From the NCBI RefSeq assembly GCF_050942425.1, contig NZ_CP192063.1:5828001-5892000 (forward strand): DNA of 64,000 nt, in the 5' to 3' direction. The notes beneath the pieces were generated by a model that was not told the DNA's origin, did not search any database, and saw only the letters and a list, made by a program, of their open reading frames with translations. The position numbers were made by a program, and so were the translations under genes. How positions within the stretch are numbered: position 1 is the stretch's first letter; the number at the start of each line of letters is the position of its first letter. The stretch comes from Actinoallomurus sp050942425 (lineage in GTDB: Bacteria > Actinomycetota > Actinomycetes > Streptosporangiales > Streptosporangiaceae). Shown in pieces: positions 43,277-52,690 of the stretch.

Positions 43277-44479
43277 ATGGACGCACGTGCGAAGGTCCGG
43301 TGGCGGTCCGTGACCGTGTGGGCGGCCTGTCTGGCCGCGCTGGCGGTGCCGATCACTTCGGGCTGCAGCCCGAGCGATCACGATGCCCGTGCCGCAGGCG
43401 ACCCGGCGCCGGTCTCGTTGGCGCAGGGAGGGCAGCTGCAGCGGGCGCTTGACGCGGTGACGGCCGCGGGGGCGGTGGGAGTGCAGGCCGAAGTGATCGG
43501 CGCCGGCGGCCGATGGCGGGGTGTCAGTGGGCACGCCCGGCTGGGCGGCGCGCAACCGGTGCCGCGGCAGGGGCGCTTCCGGATGGGGAGCATCACCAAG
43601 TCGTTCACCGCGACGGTCCTGCTCCAACTCGCCGCGCAGGGAAGGGTCGGCCTGGACGACCCGGTCGAGCGGTACCTGCCCGGCCTGGTACCCGGCGGGC
43701 AGCACATCACGCTGCGGCAGCTGTTGAACCACACCTCAGGGATCGCCGACTACCTCGATGACACGAAGACCTATCCGATAGCCGGCCGGACGTTCCTGGA
43801 GAAGGTGCGGTTCCACACGTTCCCGGCCGAACAGCTCGCCCGCAGCGGCGTCGCGCTTCCGCGGTACTTCCCGCCCGGCAAGGGCTGGCACTACTCGAAC
43901 ACGAACTACGTGCTGGCCGGTCTCATCATCGAAAAGGTCACCGGCCGGTCCTGGCAAGACGAGATCAGCCGCCGGATCGTACGGCCGTTGGGGCTGCACA
44001 CCACGACCGCGCCCTCCAGCGACCCCGACATCCCCGGCCCGCACGCGCACGGATACATGGAGATCGACGGCCGGGCCGTGGACATCACCCGGATGAACCC
44101 CTCGATCGCGGGACCCGCGGGCGCGATGATCTCCACCACCGGCGACCTCGATCGGTTCTACGCCGCGCTGCTCGGCGGCCGACTGCTGCCCGCGACGTGG
44201 CTCGCCGAGATGAAGAAGACGGTCCCGATCCCCGACGGCAGCCCGGCCAAGGAGGCGGACGGGCTGGGCATCGACAGTATGCAACTCCCTTGCGGCGTCA
44301 CGGTCTGGGGCTACGACGGAGGCATCGTCGGTTACGGCAGCAAGAGCCTGCACACCGCCGACGGCCATCGGGGCATCACCCTGTCCGTGACCCTGCGCGA
44401 CCTCTCCGACCCCCACACCACACAGATCCTGGACGCGATCCAGAGGACGGTCGACACCGCCTTCTGCGGCACCCGCTGA
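43277..44479 (+). CDS. Serine hydrolase/D-Ala-D-Ala carboxypeptidase-like lipoprotein
   Basis: A 400-residue class C beta-lactamase/DD-peptidase-fold protein. The N-terminus has a basic start, a hydrophobic stretch and the lipobox PITSGC with Cys30, so it should be a lipoprotein on the outer face of the membrane. The catalytic SxxK is Ser105-Ile-Thr-Lys108, the YxN motif is YSN in WHYSNTNYVLAGL, and the third box reads YDGG in place of HxG. It probably acts on peptidoglycan stem peptides or an ester. ATG 43277 follows AGGAGG by 7 nt. Repeat copy 1 precedes it. Confidence 0.93.
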   Translation: MDARAKVRWRSVTVWAACLAALAVPITSGCSPSDHDARAAGDPAPVSLAQGGQLQRALDAVTAAGAVGVQAEVIGAGGRWRGVSGHARLGGAQPVPRQGRFRMGSITKSFTATVLLQLAAQGRVGLDDPVERYLPGLVPGGQHITLRQLLNHTSGIADYLDDTKTYPIAGRTFLEKVRFHTFPAEQLARSGVALPRYFPPGKGWHYSNTNYVLAGLIIEKVTGRSWQDEISRRIVRPLGLHTTTAPSSDPDIPGPHAHGYMEIDGRAVDITRMNPSIAGPAGAMISTTGDLDRFYAALLGGRLLPATWLAEMKKTVPIPDGSPAKEADGLGIDSMQLPCGVTVWGYDGGIVGYGSKSLHTADGHRGITLSVTLRDLSDPHTTQILDAIQRTVDTAFCGTR

Positions 44480-44579
44480 CGGCATCCCGAACGTGATGTG
44501 GTCATAGAGGGTGCGGCCGGCCAGTCGCGGATCACGAGCGGAGCCAGAGTCGGCGCCTGCCCCAGTACTGTGGCTCCGC

Positions 44580-45482
44580 ATGACCGACTCCGAGATCGAG
44601 ATCACCGCGGACCTGGTCCATGACCTGCTGCAGGAGCAGCATCCGGACCTTGCGGGGCTGGCCATCCGCGAGGTGGTGGGCGGGTGGGGCAACCAGCAGT
44701 GGCGCCTTGGGGACGAGCTGGCCGTACGCATGCCGCGTCAAGAAGGTGCCCCGGACCTCCTGCGTAAGGAGTGCCGGTGGCTGCCCGTCCTGGCCCCGCG
44801 CCTGCCGCTCCCGGTCCCGACCCCTGTACGGATCGGTGAACCGTCCGCGCGCTTCCCGAAACCCTGGACCATCATGACGTGGGTCCACGGCGAACCACTG
44901 GACTACACCTCGATCAGCCGCGGCGACCACGCGGCCGATGCCCTGGCGGGCTTCCTCAGAGCGCTCCATGTGGAGGCGCCCGCTGACGCGCCGATCAGTG
45001 AGGACCGCGGCGGCCACCCCAAGGAGTGCACGGACGGCTTCGACTACTTCTTTCAAGCCGTCGTCCCCGGCGACATCGCCGACGATGTCCGGGCCGTCTG
45101 GGATGACGCCGTCGCGGCCCCCGGGTGGGAGGGCCCGCCGCTCTGGGTGCACGGTGACCTCCATCCCGCCAACGTCGTCGTCTCGGACGGGACGCTCTCG
45201 GGAGTGATCGACTTCGACGCCCTGTTCGCCGGCGATCCCGCGTGGGACCTCGCGGCCGCATGGGTGATCCTTCCCGCGGGCGCCGCCTCACGGTTCTTCG
45301 ACGTGTACGCGCGTGCGGACGAGGCGACGATCCGGCGCGCCCGCGGGCTGGCTGCGCTGAAAAGCCTGTTCCTCATGCTCATGGGCCAGAACGGAGATCG
45401 GGGCCTTCCTGGCGGCAAGCCGACATGGGGACCCGCAGGCCGGGCAGCGCTCGATCGTGTTCTGAGAGGCGGTCCGATGTAG
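44580..45482 (+). CDS. Aminoglycoside-phosphotransferase-family kinase
   Basis: The 300-residue protein has the APH/choline-kinase fold: GGWGNQQWRLGDELAVRMPRQEGA with the nucleotide-positioning Arg/Lys, HGEPLDYTSISRGDHAADALAGFLRALH, the catalytic loop WVHGDLHPANVVV with Asp and Asn, and the metal Asp in GVIDFDALFAGDPAWDLA. It transfers phosphate from ATP or GTP to a hydroxyl of a small molecule; an aminoglycoside substrate is possible but unproven for this branch. ATG 44580 directly precedes TDSEIEI. It is convergent with the FAD oxidase gene, 3 bp apart. Confidence 0.92.
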   Translation: MTDSEIEITADLVHDLLQEQHPDLAGLAIREVVGGWGNQQWRLGDELAVRMPRQEGAPDLLRKECRWLPVLAPRLPLPVPTPVRIGEPSARFPKPWTIMTWVHGEPLDYTSISRGDHAADALAGFLRALHVEAPADAPISEDRGGHPKECTDGFDYFFQAVVPGDIADDVRAVWDDAVAAPGWEGPPLWVHGDLHPANVVVSDGTLSGVIDFDALFAGDPAWDLAAAWVILPAGAASRFFDVYARADEATIRRARGLAALKSLFLMLMGQNGDRGLPGGKPTWGPAGRAALDRVLRGGPM

Positions 45483-45485
45483 GGC

Positions 45486-46796
45486 CTAGACGAGCACCGG
45501 GTAGTTGGCGCGGAACACGTTGTGCGGGTCGCGGGCCCGTTTGATCTCTCGCAACCGTGCGAGCGCGCTGCCGGAGAAGGACTTCGCCGCCGTCTCACCA
45601 GGAGACAGCAGGGTGTACGGCTTGCGGCCGCTGATGTAAGCCTCCAGATCGGCCACGATCTCGGCCTGCTTGGCGCGCGTCGCATCGGCCACGTGCGGCA
45701 GGCCGAGACCCAGCAGGCCCAGCAGGTGCGGCTCAGCCACCGCGCCGCTCGCACCGGCCCCGCCGCCCGGCTCGGAGAGTGCTCCGCCCAGGTGTCTGAT
45801 CTGCAGGCTGATAAGTGGTTCGACCGGCTTGGCCAGCAGGAGCTCCACCGCGTCCGTGTCCAGGCCGGTGAGCAGCTCGGCACGAGTGATGGTGGGGGCC
45901 GGGTCGGTGGGCTCGGCGGTGATGTCACCCAGGTCGGCAACCGGGACGACGCCGCGGCTGTCGGAGATCGGGCCCTCGATCTTGTCGAGGCGAGCCAGCA
46001 GGTCCTCCCCCTGCGCCGCCTCACCCAGGTAGGCCAGATCCAGCGTGACCATCGGTGATGCGCCGGGTGGCTGGAGCCGGTTGATCCAGACACTGAGTTC
46101 ACGCGGCGCCTCGGCGGTGATCTCCAGGAATGCGTCGTATACCTCTCTGGTCCGGTGGTCCGGCCAGATGACGCGCCCGCCGTACACGGTGGGCACGGGG
46201 TACAGCTCGAGTTCGAGGGCGGTCACCACCGCGAAGTCCCCGCCACCGCCGCGCAGCGCCCAGAACAGCTCGGGATCGGACTCGGCGGTCACCCGGCCGG
46301 GCTCGCCATCGGCGTCCACGATGTCGATGGCCCGCACGCTGTCGGAGGCGAAGCCGTACTTGCGGCTGAACCAGCCGACCCCACCGCCCAGGGTGTAGCC
46401 GGTCACGCTGACCCCCGGCGCGCTGCCGGACAGGCCGGTCAGACCCAGCGGACCGGCCGCCGCCAGTACCTGCCCCCACTTCACGCCCGCGCCCACCCGA
46501 GCCACACGCTCCTCCGCACGTACCTCCACTTCGTTCAGCAGGCCGGTACGCAGCAGGATCAGGCCTTCCACATCACCGGAGGCGCCATGCCCGCTCGGCT
46601 GCGCGGTCACCGTCATACCCGCCCGCCGTGCGTATCGCACGAGCGCCGCCACGTCATCGGCGTCCGCGGCCTCCACCACAGCCGCGACCGGCTGCCTGAC
46701 GGTGAGGTTCCACGCAGTGGCCGCCTGCTCAAAGCCATCGTCATCAGGCAGGAGCACGCGCCCCTTGAGGACACCGCGCACATCGTTGATCGTCAT
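45486..46796 (-). CDS. FAD-linked (BBE-type) oxidoreductase
   Basis: A 436-residue PCMH-fold flavoprotein. VRQPVAAVVEAADADDVAALVRYARRAGMTVTAQPSGHGASG holds the usual covalent-FAD histidine (PSGHGASG, near 69), GVSVTGYTLGGGVGWFSRKYG near 130 binds the pyrophosphate, and the C-terminus KRARDPHNVFRANYPV is the berberine-bridge-type ending. The second covalent link (Cys) is not evident. It oxidises an alcohol or amine with O2. ATG 46796 is used. It is the last gene of a minus-strand unit with the hemerythrin and DUF4267 genes. Confidence 0.92.
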   Translation of the reverse strand: MTINDVRGVLKGRVLLPDDDGFEQAATAWNLTVRQPVAAVVEAADADDVAALVRYARRAGMTVTAQPSGHGASGDVEGLILLRTGLLNEVEVRAEERVARVGAGVKWGQVLAAAGPLGLTGLSGSAPGVSVTGYTLGGGVGWFSRKYGFASDSVRAIDIVDADGEPGRVTAESDPELFWALRGGGGDFAVVTALELELYPVPTVYGGRVIWPDHRTREVYDAFLEITAEAPRELSVWINRLQPPGASPMVTLDLAYLGEAAQGEDLLARLDKIEGPISDSRGVVPVADLGDITAEPTDPAPTITRAELLTGLDTDAVELLLAKPVEPLISLQIRHLGGALSEPGGGAGASGAVAEPHLLGLLGLGLPHVADATRAKQAEIVADLEAYISGRKPYTLLSPGETAAKSFSGSALARLREIKRARDPHNVFRANYPVLV

Positions 46797-46847
46797 AGTC
46801 GTCTCCCTCTTCAAGTTCTCGGAAATGCACCTGCCGGCCCATGCGGT

Positions 46848-46934
46848 TCACGCGACGAGCAGGAGCACACTGATCGCCGGCATCACCACGGCGCCGATCA
46901 ATCCGGCGAGCACGGTGGCGATGTTGCTGAGCAT
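46848..46934 (-). CDS. Possible 28-residue hydrophobic peptide
   Basis: The minus strand encodes MLSNIATVLAGLIGAVV followed by MPAISVLLLVA and a stop, nearly all hydrophobic. It lies in the 184-bp gap between the DUF4267 and FAD oxidase genes of the same operon. A weak GAGCGGA is 6 nt before the ATG. It has the form of a small membrane protein or toxin-like peptide; it may equally be chance. Confidence 0.35.
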   Translation of the reverse strand: MLSNIATVLAGLIGAVVMPAISVLLLVA

Positions 46935-46980
46935 GAGTTGTCCGCTCAATCCCCGATCGGCCCTCGGCGGGGCGATGGCA

Positions 46981-47406
46981 TCAGGCGGGCTGCGGGGCGG
47001 GCGTCGCCGGAGCGGCCGCGACCTTGCGGGTCTCGCGCACCATCAGCAGGCCGTTGACCACCATCAGCGTCGCGGTCAGGCCGTGGACGCCGAGCGCGGT
47101 GGCCACGGAGCCGTGGTGGGCCAGCACGGTGGTCATGTCGCCGTACGCGGCGAGGGCCTCCACCAGCAGCACCCAGCCCAGCGCCCGGCGGTGGCCCGTC
47201 ACCAGCAGGACGCCCAGGACCAGGGCCAAGACGACGTCGCGGATTCCCTTGATGATCAGGAAGCCGCCGCCGTCGCCGGACGGCCAGCTCGGCAGGCCGA
47301 AGCCCGGCGCGGTCGTCGCCGGGCTCAGGATGAACTCCGTCCCGAACCAGAGGATGAAGAGGATGAAGGCGGCGGCCAGGACGGTGTTGATCTTCTTCAG
47401 CGACAT
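46981..47406 (-). CDS. DUF4267 membrane protein
   Basis: The 141-residue protein has four hydrophobic segments (VLAAAFILFILWFGTEFIL, DVVLALVLGVLLVTG, ALGWVLLVEALAAYG, VHGLTATLMVVNGLLMV) and the DUF4267 pattern FLIIKGIRDVVLAL. ATG 47406 has AAGGAG at 6 nt. The family is usually found beside stress-response genes and has no known reaction. It is the middle gene between the hemerythrin-domain and FAD oxidase genes. Confidence 0.9.
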   Translation of the reverse strand: MSLKKINTVLAAAFILFILWFGTEFILSPATTAPGFGLPSWPSGDGGGFLIIKGIRDVVLALVLGVLLVTGHRRALGWVLLVEALAAYGDMTTVLAHHGSVATALGVHGLTATLMVVNGLLMVRETRKVAAAPATPAPQPA

Positions 47407-47461
47407 TGTTCTTCTCCTTGCGAGTCTTCGGTGAGCCTGGTGAGTCGTGCGTGGGGTCTGG

Positions 47462-48103
47462 TCAGGCCGCGCGGACGCGGCGGATGTGGCGGGCGTAGCG
47501 GGGGCGGCCGATGACGTGCCAGATGCCGCGTACCGGTGCGGGAAGGGCGGAGAGGAGCGTGGCGCGCTCGGCCGGGTTCGCGTCCTCCAGGACGAGGCCG
47601 AAGAGCGTGAGCAGGGTGAGCTTGGGTGTGTTGGCCACCAAGTGGTCGCCCAGGGAGGCCCACTCCTGCTCGGTGATGTGCTCGGCCGCGAGCGGAAGAA
47701 GGGTGGCCTCCTCGTCGTCGAGGTGTTCGAGCAGGACCGCCCGGTGATCGGCGAGGACCGCCACGAGGGTGTCGCGCTCGTCGGCTCCGGCGGTGGCCTC
47801 CCACGCCGGGGCCGCGGCGTCCAGCCTGGTCAGCGTGGCCGCGACGCGCTCGTGCTGGGCCTCCATGCGCAGGACGATGTCCGCCTCCAGGTCGACCCGG
47901 GACAGGAGCGGCGGCCACAGCAGCTCGTCCTCGCCCTCGTGGTGGTTCTTCAGTCCGAGCCGGTAGTCGCGGAAGTGGTCGGCGATCACCTTGGCGCGAG
48001 CGGTGTCGCCCGGCGCGACCGCCGCGACGAGCTCCATCAGCAGCCGCGACTCGCGGCGGAAGGCGCGGTGGACGATCTCCATGTCCTGGGTGTTGACGCT
48101 CAT
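47462..48103 (-). CDS. Hemerythrin HHE-domain protein
   Basis: The 213-residue protein is a four-helix bundle with the iron-binding set spread as in hemerythrin: His near the start (IVHRAFRRESRLL), HFRDYRLGLKNHHEGEDELLWPPL, EAQHERVAATL, and DHRAVLLEHLDDEEATLLPLAAEH. It should bind a di-iron centre and react with O2, NO or peroxide. ATG 48103 is used; an ATG at 48121 adds six residues. It is the first gene of the minus-strand unit and diverges from the AfsR-like gene across 119 bp. Confidence 0.9.
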   Translation of the reverse strand: MSVNTQDMEIVHRAFRRESRLLMELVAAVAPGDTARAKVIADHFRDYRLGLKNHHEGEDELLWPPLLSRVDLEADIVLRMEAQHERVAATLTRLDAAAPAWEATAGADERDTLVAVLADHRAVLLEHLDDEEATLLPLAAEHITEQEWASLGDHLVANTPKLTLLTLFGLVLEDANPAERATLLSALPAPVRGIWHVIGRPRYARHIRRVRAA

Positions 48104-48159
48104 CTGTTCCTGCCCCTTCATCTGTTCTGTTCGGCGTGCTCAAGGCTGTTCCCGGGGGT

Positions 48160-48188
48160 TTGGAAGGCACTTGGAGCCGACTTGGAAC
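48160..48188 (+). promoter_or_regulatory. Three TTGGA direct repeats at 11-bp spacing
   Basis: TTGGAAG (48160), TTGGAGC (48171) and TTGGAAC (48182) are heptamers repeated every 11 bp, the layout of SARP/AfsR-type binding sites. They lie in the divergent promoter between the hemerythrin and AfsR-like genes. A TACGAT hexamer at 48207 is a possible -10 for the latter. Confidence 0.6.
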
Positions 48189-48222
48189 GCGTGCGGCGGC
48201 CGCGCGTACGATGTGTCACCTC

Positions 48223-51200
48223 ATGGTCTTGATCAGGGTGTTGGGCTCGTTCGCGGCCGAGGCCGGCGGCGAGCCCGTTCCCCTCGGCGGACCGCGGCAG
48301 CGCGGCGTGCTGGCCCTGCTGGTGGCGGCGCGCGGGCAGGTCGTGCCGGTCGATCGGATGGTCGAGGACCTGTGGCGCGGCGAGCCGCCGTCGCGCGCCC
48401 TGGCGTCGTTGCAGGCGTACGTGTCGAACCTGCGCCGCCTGCTGGAACCCGGCCGCCCGCCGCGGGCCCCGGCCCGCCTGCTGGTGAGCGCGTCGCCCGG
48501 CTACGCACTGCGGCTGCCGCCGGGGGAGGTGGACGCATGGCGCTTCGAGGAGCTGCTCGACGAGGCCCGTACGCTCACCGATCCCCGTGACACCCGCGCC
48601 CGGCTGGACGAGGCGCTGGCGCTGTGGCGCGGACCCGCGTTCGCCGAGGTCGCCGACGAGCCGTGGGCCGCCGCCGAGACCGCCCGGCTGAACGAGCTGC
48701 GCCTGGTCGCCCGCGAACTGCACATCGCCGCGGGACTGCGGCTCGGCGACCCCGGGGCGGTGGTGCCCGAGGCGGAGGGCCTCACCCGCGACGCTCCCCT
48801 GCGGGAGGAGGGCTGGCGCATGCACGCTCTCGCGCTGTGGAGCAGCGGCCGCCAGGCCGACGCGCTGGCCGCGCTCCGCCGCGCCCGCGCCACCTTCGCC
48901 GACGAGCTGGGCCTCGACCCCGGCCCGGACCTGGTGGCCCTGGAAGAGGCGATCCTCACCCAGCGCACGGACGTCCTCCGCGCGGCCGTCCCTCCGCCCC
49001 CCGCGGACACGCCCCGGCCCCGGGCAACCGTGCCGCCGCCTCCGAACAACGGCCCCCGCGCGACAACGTTCGTGGGGCGGGAGGGCGAGCTCGCGGCGCT
49101 GGTGGCGGCCGCCGGGGAGGCCACCGCCGATGGGGCGCGCGTCGCGCTCGTCACCGGGGAGGCGGGGCTCGGCAAGTCGACGCTGCTGGAGCACCTCGGC
49201 GCGCGACTTGGACAGGACGGGTGGCTCGTGGCCGCCGGGCGCTGTCCCGAGGTGGACAGCGCGCCGCCCGCGTGGGCGTGGGTCGAGGCGCTGCGGAAGG
49301 TGGCCGTGAGCGTTCCCCCAGGAGAGTTCGCGGACGACCTGGCGCCGCTGCTCTCCGACTCCGCGCCGGTGGACGATGACGCGGCGGCCGGGCGGTTCCG
49401 GCTCCGGCAGGCCGTGTGGAACTGGCTCGCGGCGGCCGCCGCCGACCGGCCGGTCGCCGTCGTCCTGGACGACCTCCACTGGGCGGACGCCGCCACGCTG
49501 GAACTGCTCGGCGGCGGCGTCGGCGTACGGGCCCCGATCCTGGTCGTCGCGGCGTACCGCGCGGACGAGAGCGAGCGCCTCACCGAAACGCTCGGGTCCC
49601 TCGCCCGCACCGCGCCCCTCCGGCTGGACCTGCCCGGACTGAACGGCGACGCCGTCGCGGAGCTCGTACGCGCCGAGTGCGAGGCCGACGACGCGACCGT
49701 GGCCGGGATCGCCGAGCGAACCGGCGGCAACCCGTTCTATGTGCGGGAGAGCGCGCGGCTGCTGACCGGCGAGGGCGCGCTGGTCGCGCTCTCCGAGGTC
49801 CCCGAGGGCGTACGGGACGTGCTGCGGCGTCGGCTGGCGCGGCTCCCCGAGAGCGGCGTGTCCGTCCTGCGGCTGGCGGCGGTGGCCGGCCGGGAGAGTT
49901 CGGTGGACGTGCTCGTGCGGGCCGCCGACTCCGACGAGGACGGCGTGCTGGACGGGCTGGACGCGGGCGTCATCGCCGGGTTGCTCGACGAACCCGGGCC
50001 CGGGCGCGTCCGGTTCGTTCACGCGCTGGTCAGGGACACGCTGGTCGCCGACGTCACCCGGTTGCGGGCCACCAGGATGCACGCCCGGATCGCCGCCGCT
50101 CTGGAGGGCACCGGCGACGTCGCGGCGCTCGCCCATCACTATGCGCGAGCGGGATCACCGAAGGCCGTCGGCTATTGCGTACGGGCCGCCGAGCTGGCCG
50201 AGGCGCGCTACGCCCACGACGTGGCGGCCGCGCTCCTCACCGACGCCGTCACCAACTCCAGTGAACCGGACGAGCGCGTCGACCTGCTCGGCAGGCTGCT
50301 GCGCGCGCAGATCAGGGCCGGGGCCGTCGCTGCGGCCAGGGACACGCGCGAGCAGGCCGTGGAGTACGCCGAGTCGATCGGCCGCGACGACCTGATGATC
50401 GCCGCGTTCACCGCCTGGACCGAGCCCACCCCCTGGCAGGCCCGCACGTACGGCACGGTCGACCGTCCCATCGTCGGCCGCCTCAGCCGCCTGCTCAAGC
50501 GGACCGACCTCGCCCCCGACGTGCGGTCCCGGCTGCTCGTCGCGTACGCCAACGAGCTGGTGGGCGAGGACGATCCGACGGTGATGGCGGCGGCGCGGGA
50601 AGCACTCGACCTCGCCACCGATCCCCGCCTCCGGGCCGCGGCGCTCCTGGTCCTGGCCGGCGACCCCGGGCAGGAGGAGTACGCCCGCGAGCTGGTGGAG
50701 ATCGGCGTCGAGCACGACCTGCCCGTCTACCGCGTGACCGGGCTGTTCGACCAGGCCGCGAACGCCGCCGCGGCCAACGACCCCGCGACCATGCGCCGCG
50801 TGACCGAGGAGGCGCTCGACCTCGCCCGCGCCTACCGGATGCCGGAGGCGATCAGCGCCGCCGAGATCGCGCTGGCGAGCCTGGTGCTCATCGAGGGCCG
50901 GTTCGCCGACGCCCAGCGCCTCTACACCGAGGCCACCGCACGCATGGAACGCGCCGGATCGGTGCACGCCGGCTTCCTCGGCCTCGCGCTGGCGGCGATC
51001 TGGCTGAACGACGGCACGCTCGGCGACCACCTGGACGATGTGCGCGCTCTCCACGAGGCGCTCGGCCCGATGGTCGCCGACCTGCTCGCGCTCGCCCTCC
51101 ACGCCGCCGGCCGCAGCGACGAGGCACGCACGTCACCGAGCCCGATCCGGCCCGACTTCTTCTTCACCTTCCTGACGAGCCTGCGCGCGATGACGATCGT

Positions 51201-51486
51201 CGCGCTGAACGACCGCGACGCAGCCGCGGAGATCTACGCGGACCTGCTCCCTCACCGCGACGGTCCGCCCGCCGGCGCGGAGAGCCTGTCGCTGGCCCTG
51301 CGTCCGGTCGCCCACACGCTCGGCGAACTCGCCCTCCTCCTCGGCCGAGACGACGAGGCCGCCGCCCACTTCGCCCAGGCCGCCGCCATCGCCGACCAGT
51401 GGAACGCCCCCCACTGGTCCGCCGACGCCCGAACACACGCCGATCTTGCCCTCGGCGTCCATGCCTCGCCCCCACAGGAACGCTGA
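48223..51486 (+). CDS. AfsR-like BTAD/ATPase transcriptional regulator
   Basis: A 1087-residue regulator with an OmpR-type winged HTH (about 1-95: LIRVLGSFAAE, PLGGPRQRGVLALLVAARG), a bacterial transcriptional activation domain (about 100-245), a Pro-rich linker, an AAA/NACHT-type ATPase (FVGREGELAAL; Walker A GEAGLGKST near 312; Walker B VVLDDLHWADA near 412) and a long helical TPR-like C-terminus. This is the large-SARP plan, close to AfsR but without a clear sensor. The ATG at 48223 precedes the HTH; ATG 48211 is an alternative. The direct repeats at 48160 suggest autoregulation. No biosynthetic cluster is adjacent. Confidence 0.93.
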   Translation: MVLIRVLGSFAAEAGGEPVPLGGPRQRGVLALLVAARGQVVPVDRMVEDLWRGEPPSRALASLQAYVSNLRRLLEPGRPPRAPARLLVSASPGYALRLPPGEVDAWRFEELLDEARTLTDPRDTRARLDEALALWRGPAFAEVADEPWAAAETARLNELRLVARELHIAAGLRLGDPGAVVPEAEGLTRDAPLREEGWRMHALALWSSGRQADALAALRRARATFADELGLDPGPDLVALEEAILTQRTDVLRAAVPPPPADTPRPRATVPPPPNNGPRATTFVGREGELAALVAAAGEATADGARVALVTGEAGLGKSTLLEHLGARLGQDGWLVAAGRCPEVDSAPPAWAWVEALRKVAVSVPPGEFADDLAPLLSDSAPVDDDAAAGRFRLRQAVWNWLAAAAADRPVAVVLDDLHWADAATLELLGGGVGVRAPILVVAAYRADESERLTETLGSLARTAPLRLDLPGLNGDAVAELVRAECEADDATVAGIAERTGGNPFYVRESARLLTGEGALVALSEVPEGVRDVLRRRLARLPESGVSVLRLAAVAGRESSVDVLVRAADSDEDGVLDGLDAGVIAGLLDEPGPGRVRFVHALVRDTLVADVTRLRATRMHARIAAALEGTGDVAALAHHYARAGSPKAVGYCVRAAELAEARYAHDVAAALLTDAVTNSSEPDERVDLLGRLLRAQIRAGAVAAARDTREQAVEYAESIGRDDLMIAAFTAWTEPTPWQARTYGTVDRPIVGRLSRLLKRTDLAPDVRSRLLVAYANELVGEDDPTVMAAAREALDLATDPRLRAAALLVLAGDPGQEEYARELVEIGVEHDLPVYRVTGLFDQAANAAAANDPATMRRVTEEALDLARAYRMPEAISAAEIALASLVLIEGRFADAQRLYTEATARMERAGSVHAGFLGLALAAIWLNDGTLGDHLDDVRALHEALGPMVADLLALALHAAGRSDEARTSPSPIRPDFFFTFLTSLRAMTIVALNDRDAAAEIYADLLPHRDGPPAGAESLSLALRPVAHTLGELALLLGRDDEAAAHFAQAAAIADQWNAPHWSADARTHADLALGVHASPPQER

Positions 51487-51601
51487 AAGCAAGAACGGCA
51501 TTGAAGTGCTTCAGCTGCGGAGCTGCGGCCGGCCGGGTGTGCTCATCTGCGTAGGAGGTTGCTGATCCGGAAGGGGGGCTGCGCTGAGCGGTGGTGAACG
51601 C

Positions 51602-52510
51602 TCAAACAGTTGCGGGCTGGCAGAGGAGGCTTGTACCGCACCAGTTCTGCTGGTTGAGATGGTCGAGCATGGCCGTCTCTGCCGAACCCGGATTGCGCCG
51701 CACGCCGACGAGGACGGGCTCGGTCAGGGAAGGCATTAGCGGGCAGGCCAGTTCTTCGAAGCCTTCGGGGATGGCCGAGGCCGGGACCACAGTGACGCCC
51801 AAGCCCTGCGCCACGAGCCGCACCGCAGTGGAAATCTGAGACGCTCGGGCCACCGTGTGCGGGCTGAGACCCGCGTTGGCGAGCAAGCGGGTGAGGTAGT
51901 CGTCGAGCAGGCTGGCGCGCCGGAACCGGATCCACCCCTCTGACGCCAGGTCTTCCAGGCGCAGGGCGGCGCCGTCCGAGAGAAACGGGTGCCCCTTCGG
52001 CAGGACGGCGACGTAGGCTTCCTCGCCCAGAGTGTGAATGTCGAAGGTGCACCCGGCGGGGAAGCGGTGCACGAGGATCATGTCGAGGGTTCCCTGGCGG
52101 ACCAGTCGTTCCATGTCCGCAGGATCGGGCTCCTCGTGGAGAGTCACTTGCAGCTTCGGGTGGCGATTGCGCAGCTGCCCCAATACCTGGGGCAGCTGGC
52201 GCGCTCCCAGGCCCATGTGGACAGCCATGATGAGTTCGCCTGCCAGTTCCCCGTCGGCGGCGCGGGCGGCCATGATGGCACGCCGGGATGCGGTCGTCGC
52301 GATTTTCGCCTCCGCGAGGAAAGCCCGCCCTGCCATCGTCACCGTCACCCCGCTCGGGGTGCGGGTGAACAGCTGCACCCCGAGGTGCTTCTCCAGGGTG
52401 CCGATCTGCTGTGACAGAGAGGGCTGAGTGACCCGCAGACGCTCTGCTGCCGCTGTCATGGAGCCCTCGTCGGCGACGGCCAGGGCGTATTCGTATTGAC
52501 GCAGGTTCAT
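51602..52510 (-). CDS. LysR-family regulator
   Basis: The 302-residue protein has the LysR HTH (NLRQYEYALAVADEGSMTAAAERLRVTQPSLSQQIGTLEKHLG; core TAAAERLRVTQPSLSQQI) and a two-lobed effector domain with GELIMAVHMGLGARQLPQVLGQLRNRHP and EEAYVAVLPKGHPF. The ATG at 52510 starts MNLRQYEY. It diverges from an SDR 180 bp away; CTAT-containing repeats at 52553, 52566 and 52576 lie in the shared promoter. It probably activates that SDR in response to a small ligand. Confidence 0.93.
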   Translation of the reverse strand: MNLRQYEYALAVADEGSMTAAAERLRVTQPSLSQQIGTLEKHLGVQLFTRTPSGVTVTMAGRAFLAEAKIATTASRRAIMAARAADGELAGELIMAVHMGLGARQLPQVLGQLRNRHPKLQVTLHEEPDPADMERLVRQGTLDMILVHRFPAGCTFDIHTLGEEAYVAVLPKGHPFLSDGAALRLEDLASEGWIRFRRASLLDDYLTRLLANAGLSPHTVARASQISTAVRLVAQGLGVTVVPASAIPEGFEELACPLMPSLTEPVLVGVRRNPGSAETAMLDHLNQQNWCGTSLLCQPATV

Positions 52511-52690
52511 TCGAATCCACCTTCGGCAGGGCATAGGAGATGTCAATGCAGACTATACGTTGCCACTATTTGCCTCTATGTCAGGCCGGTCCTACCGTGG
52601 TGCACGCGCAGCGCAGCCACCAGGGCCGGAAAGCTGCCGCCCGATCTCGGCGCGCGCCGTCAGACATCTTTTCTTTTCGAGGAGCACACA

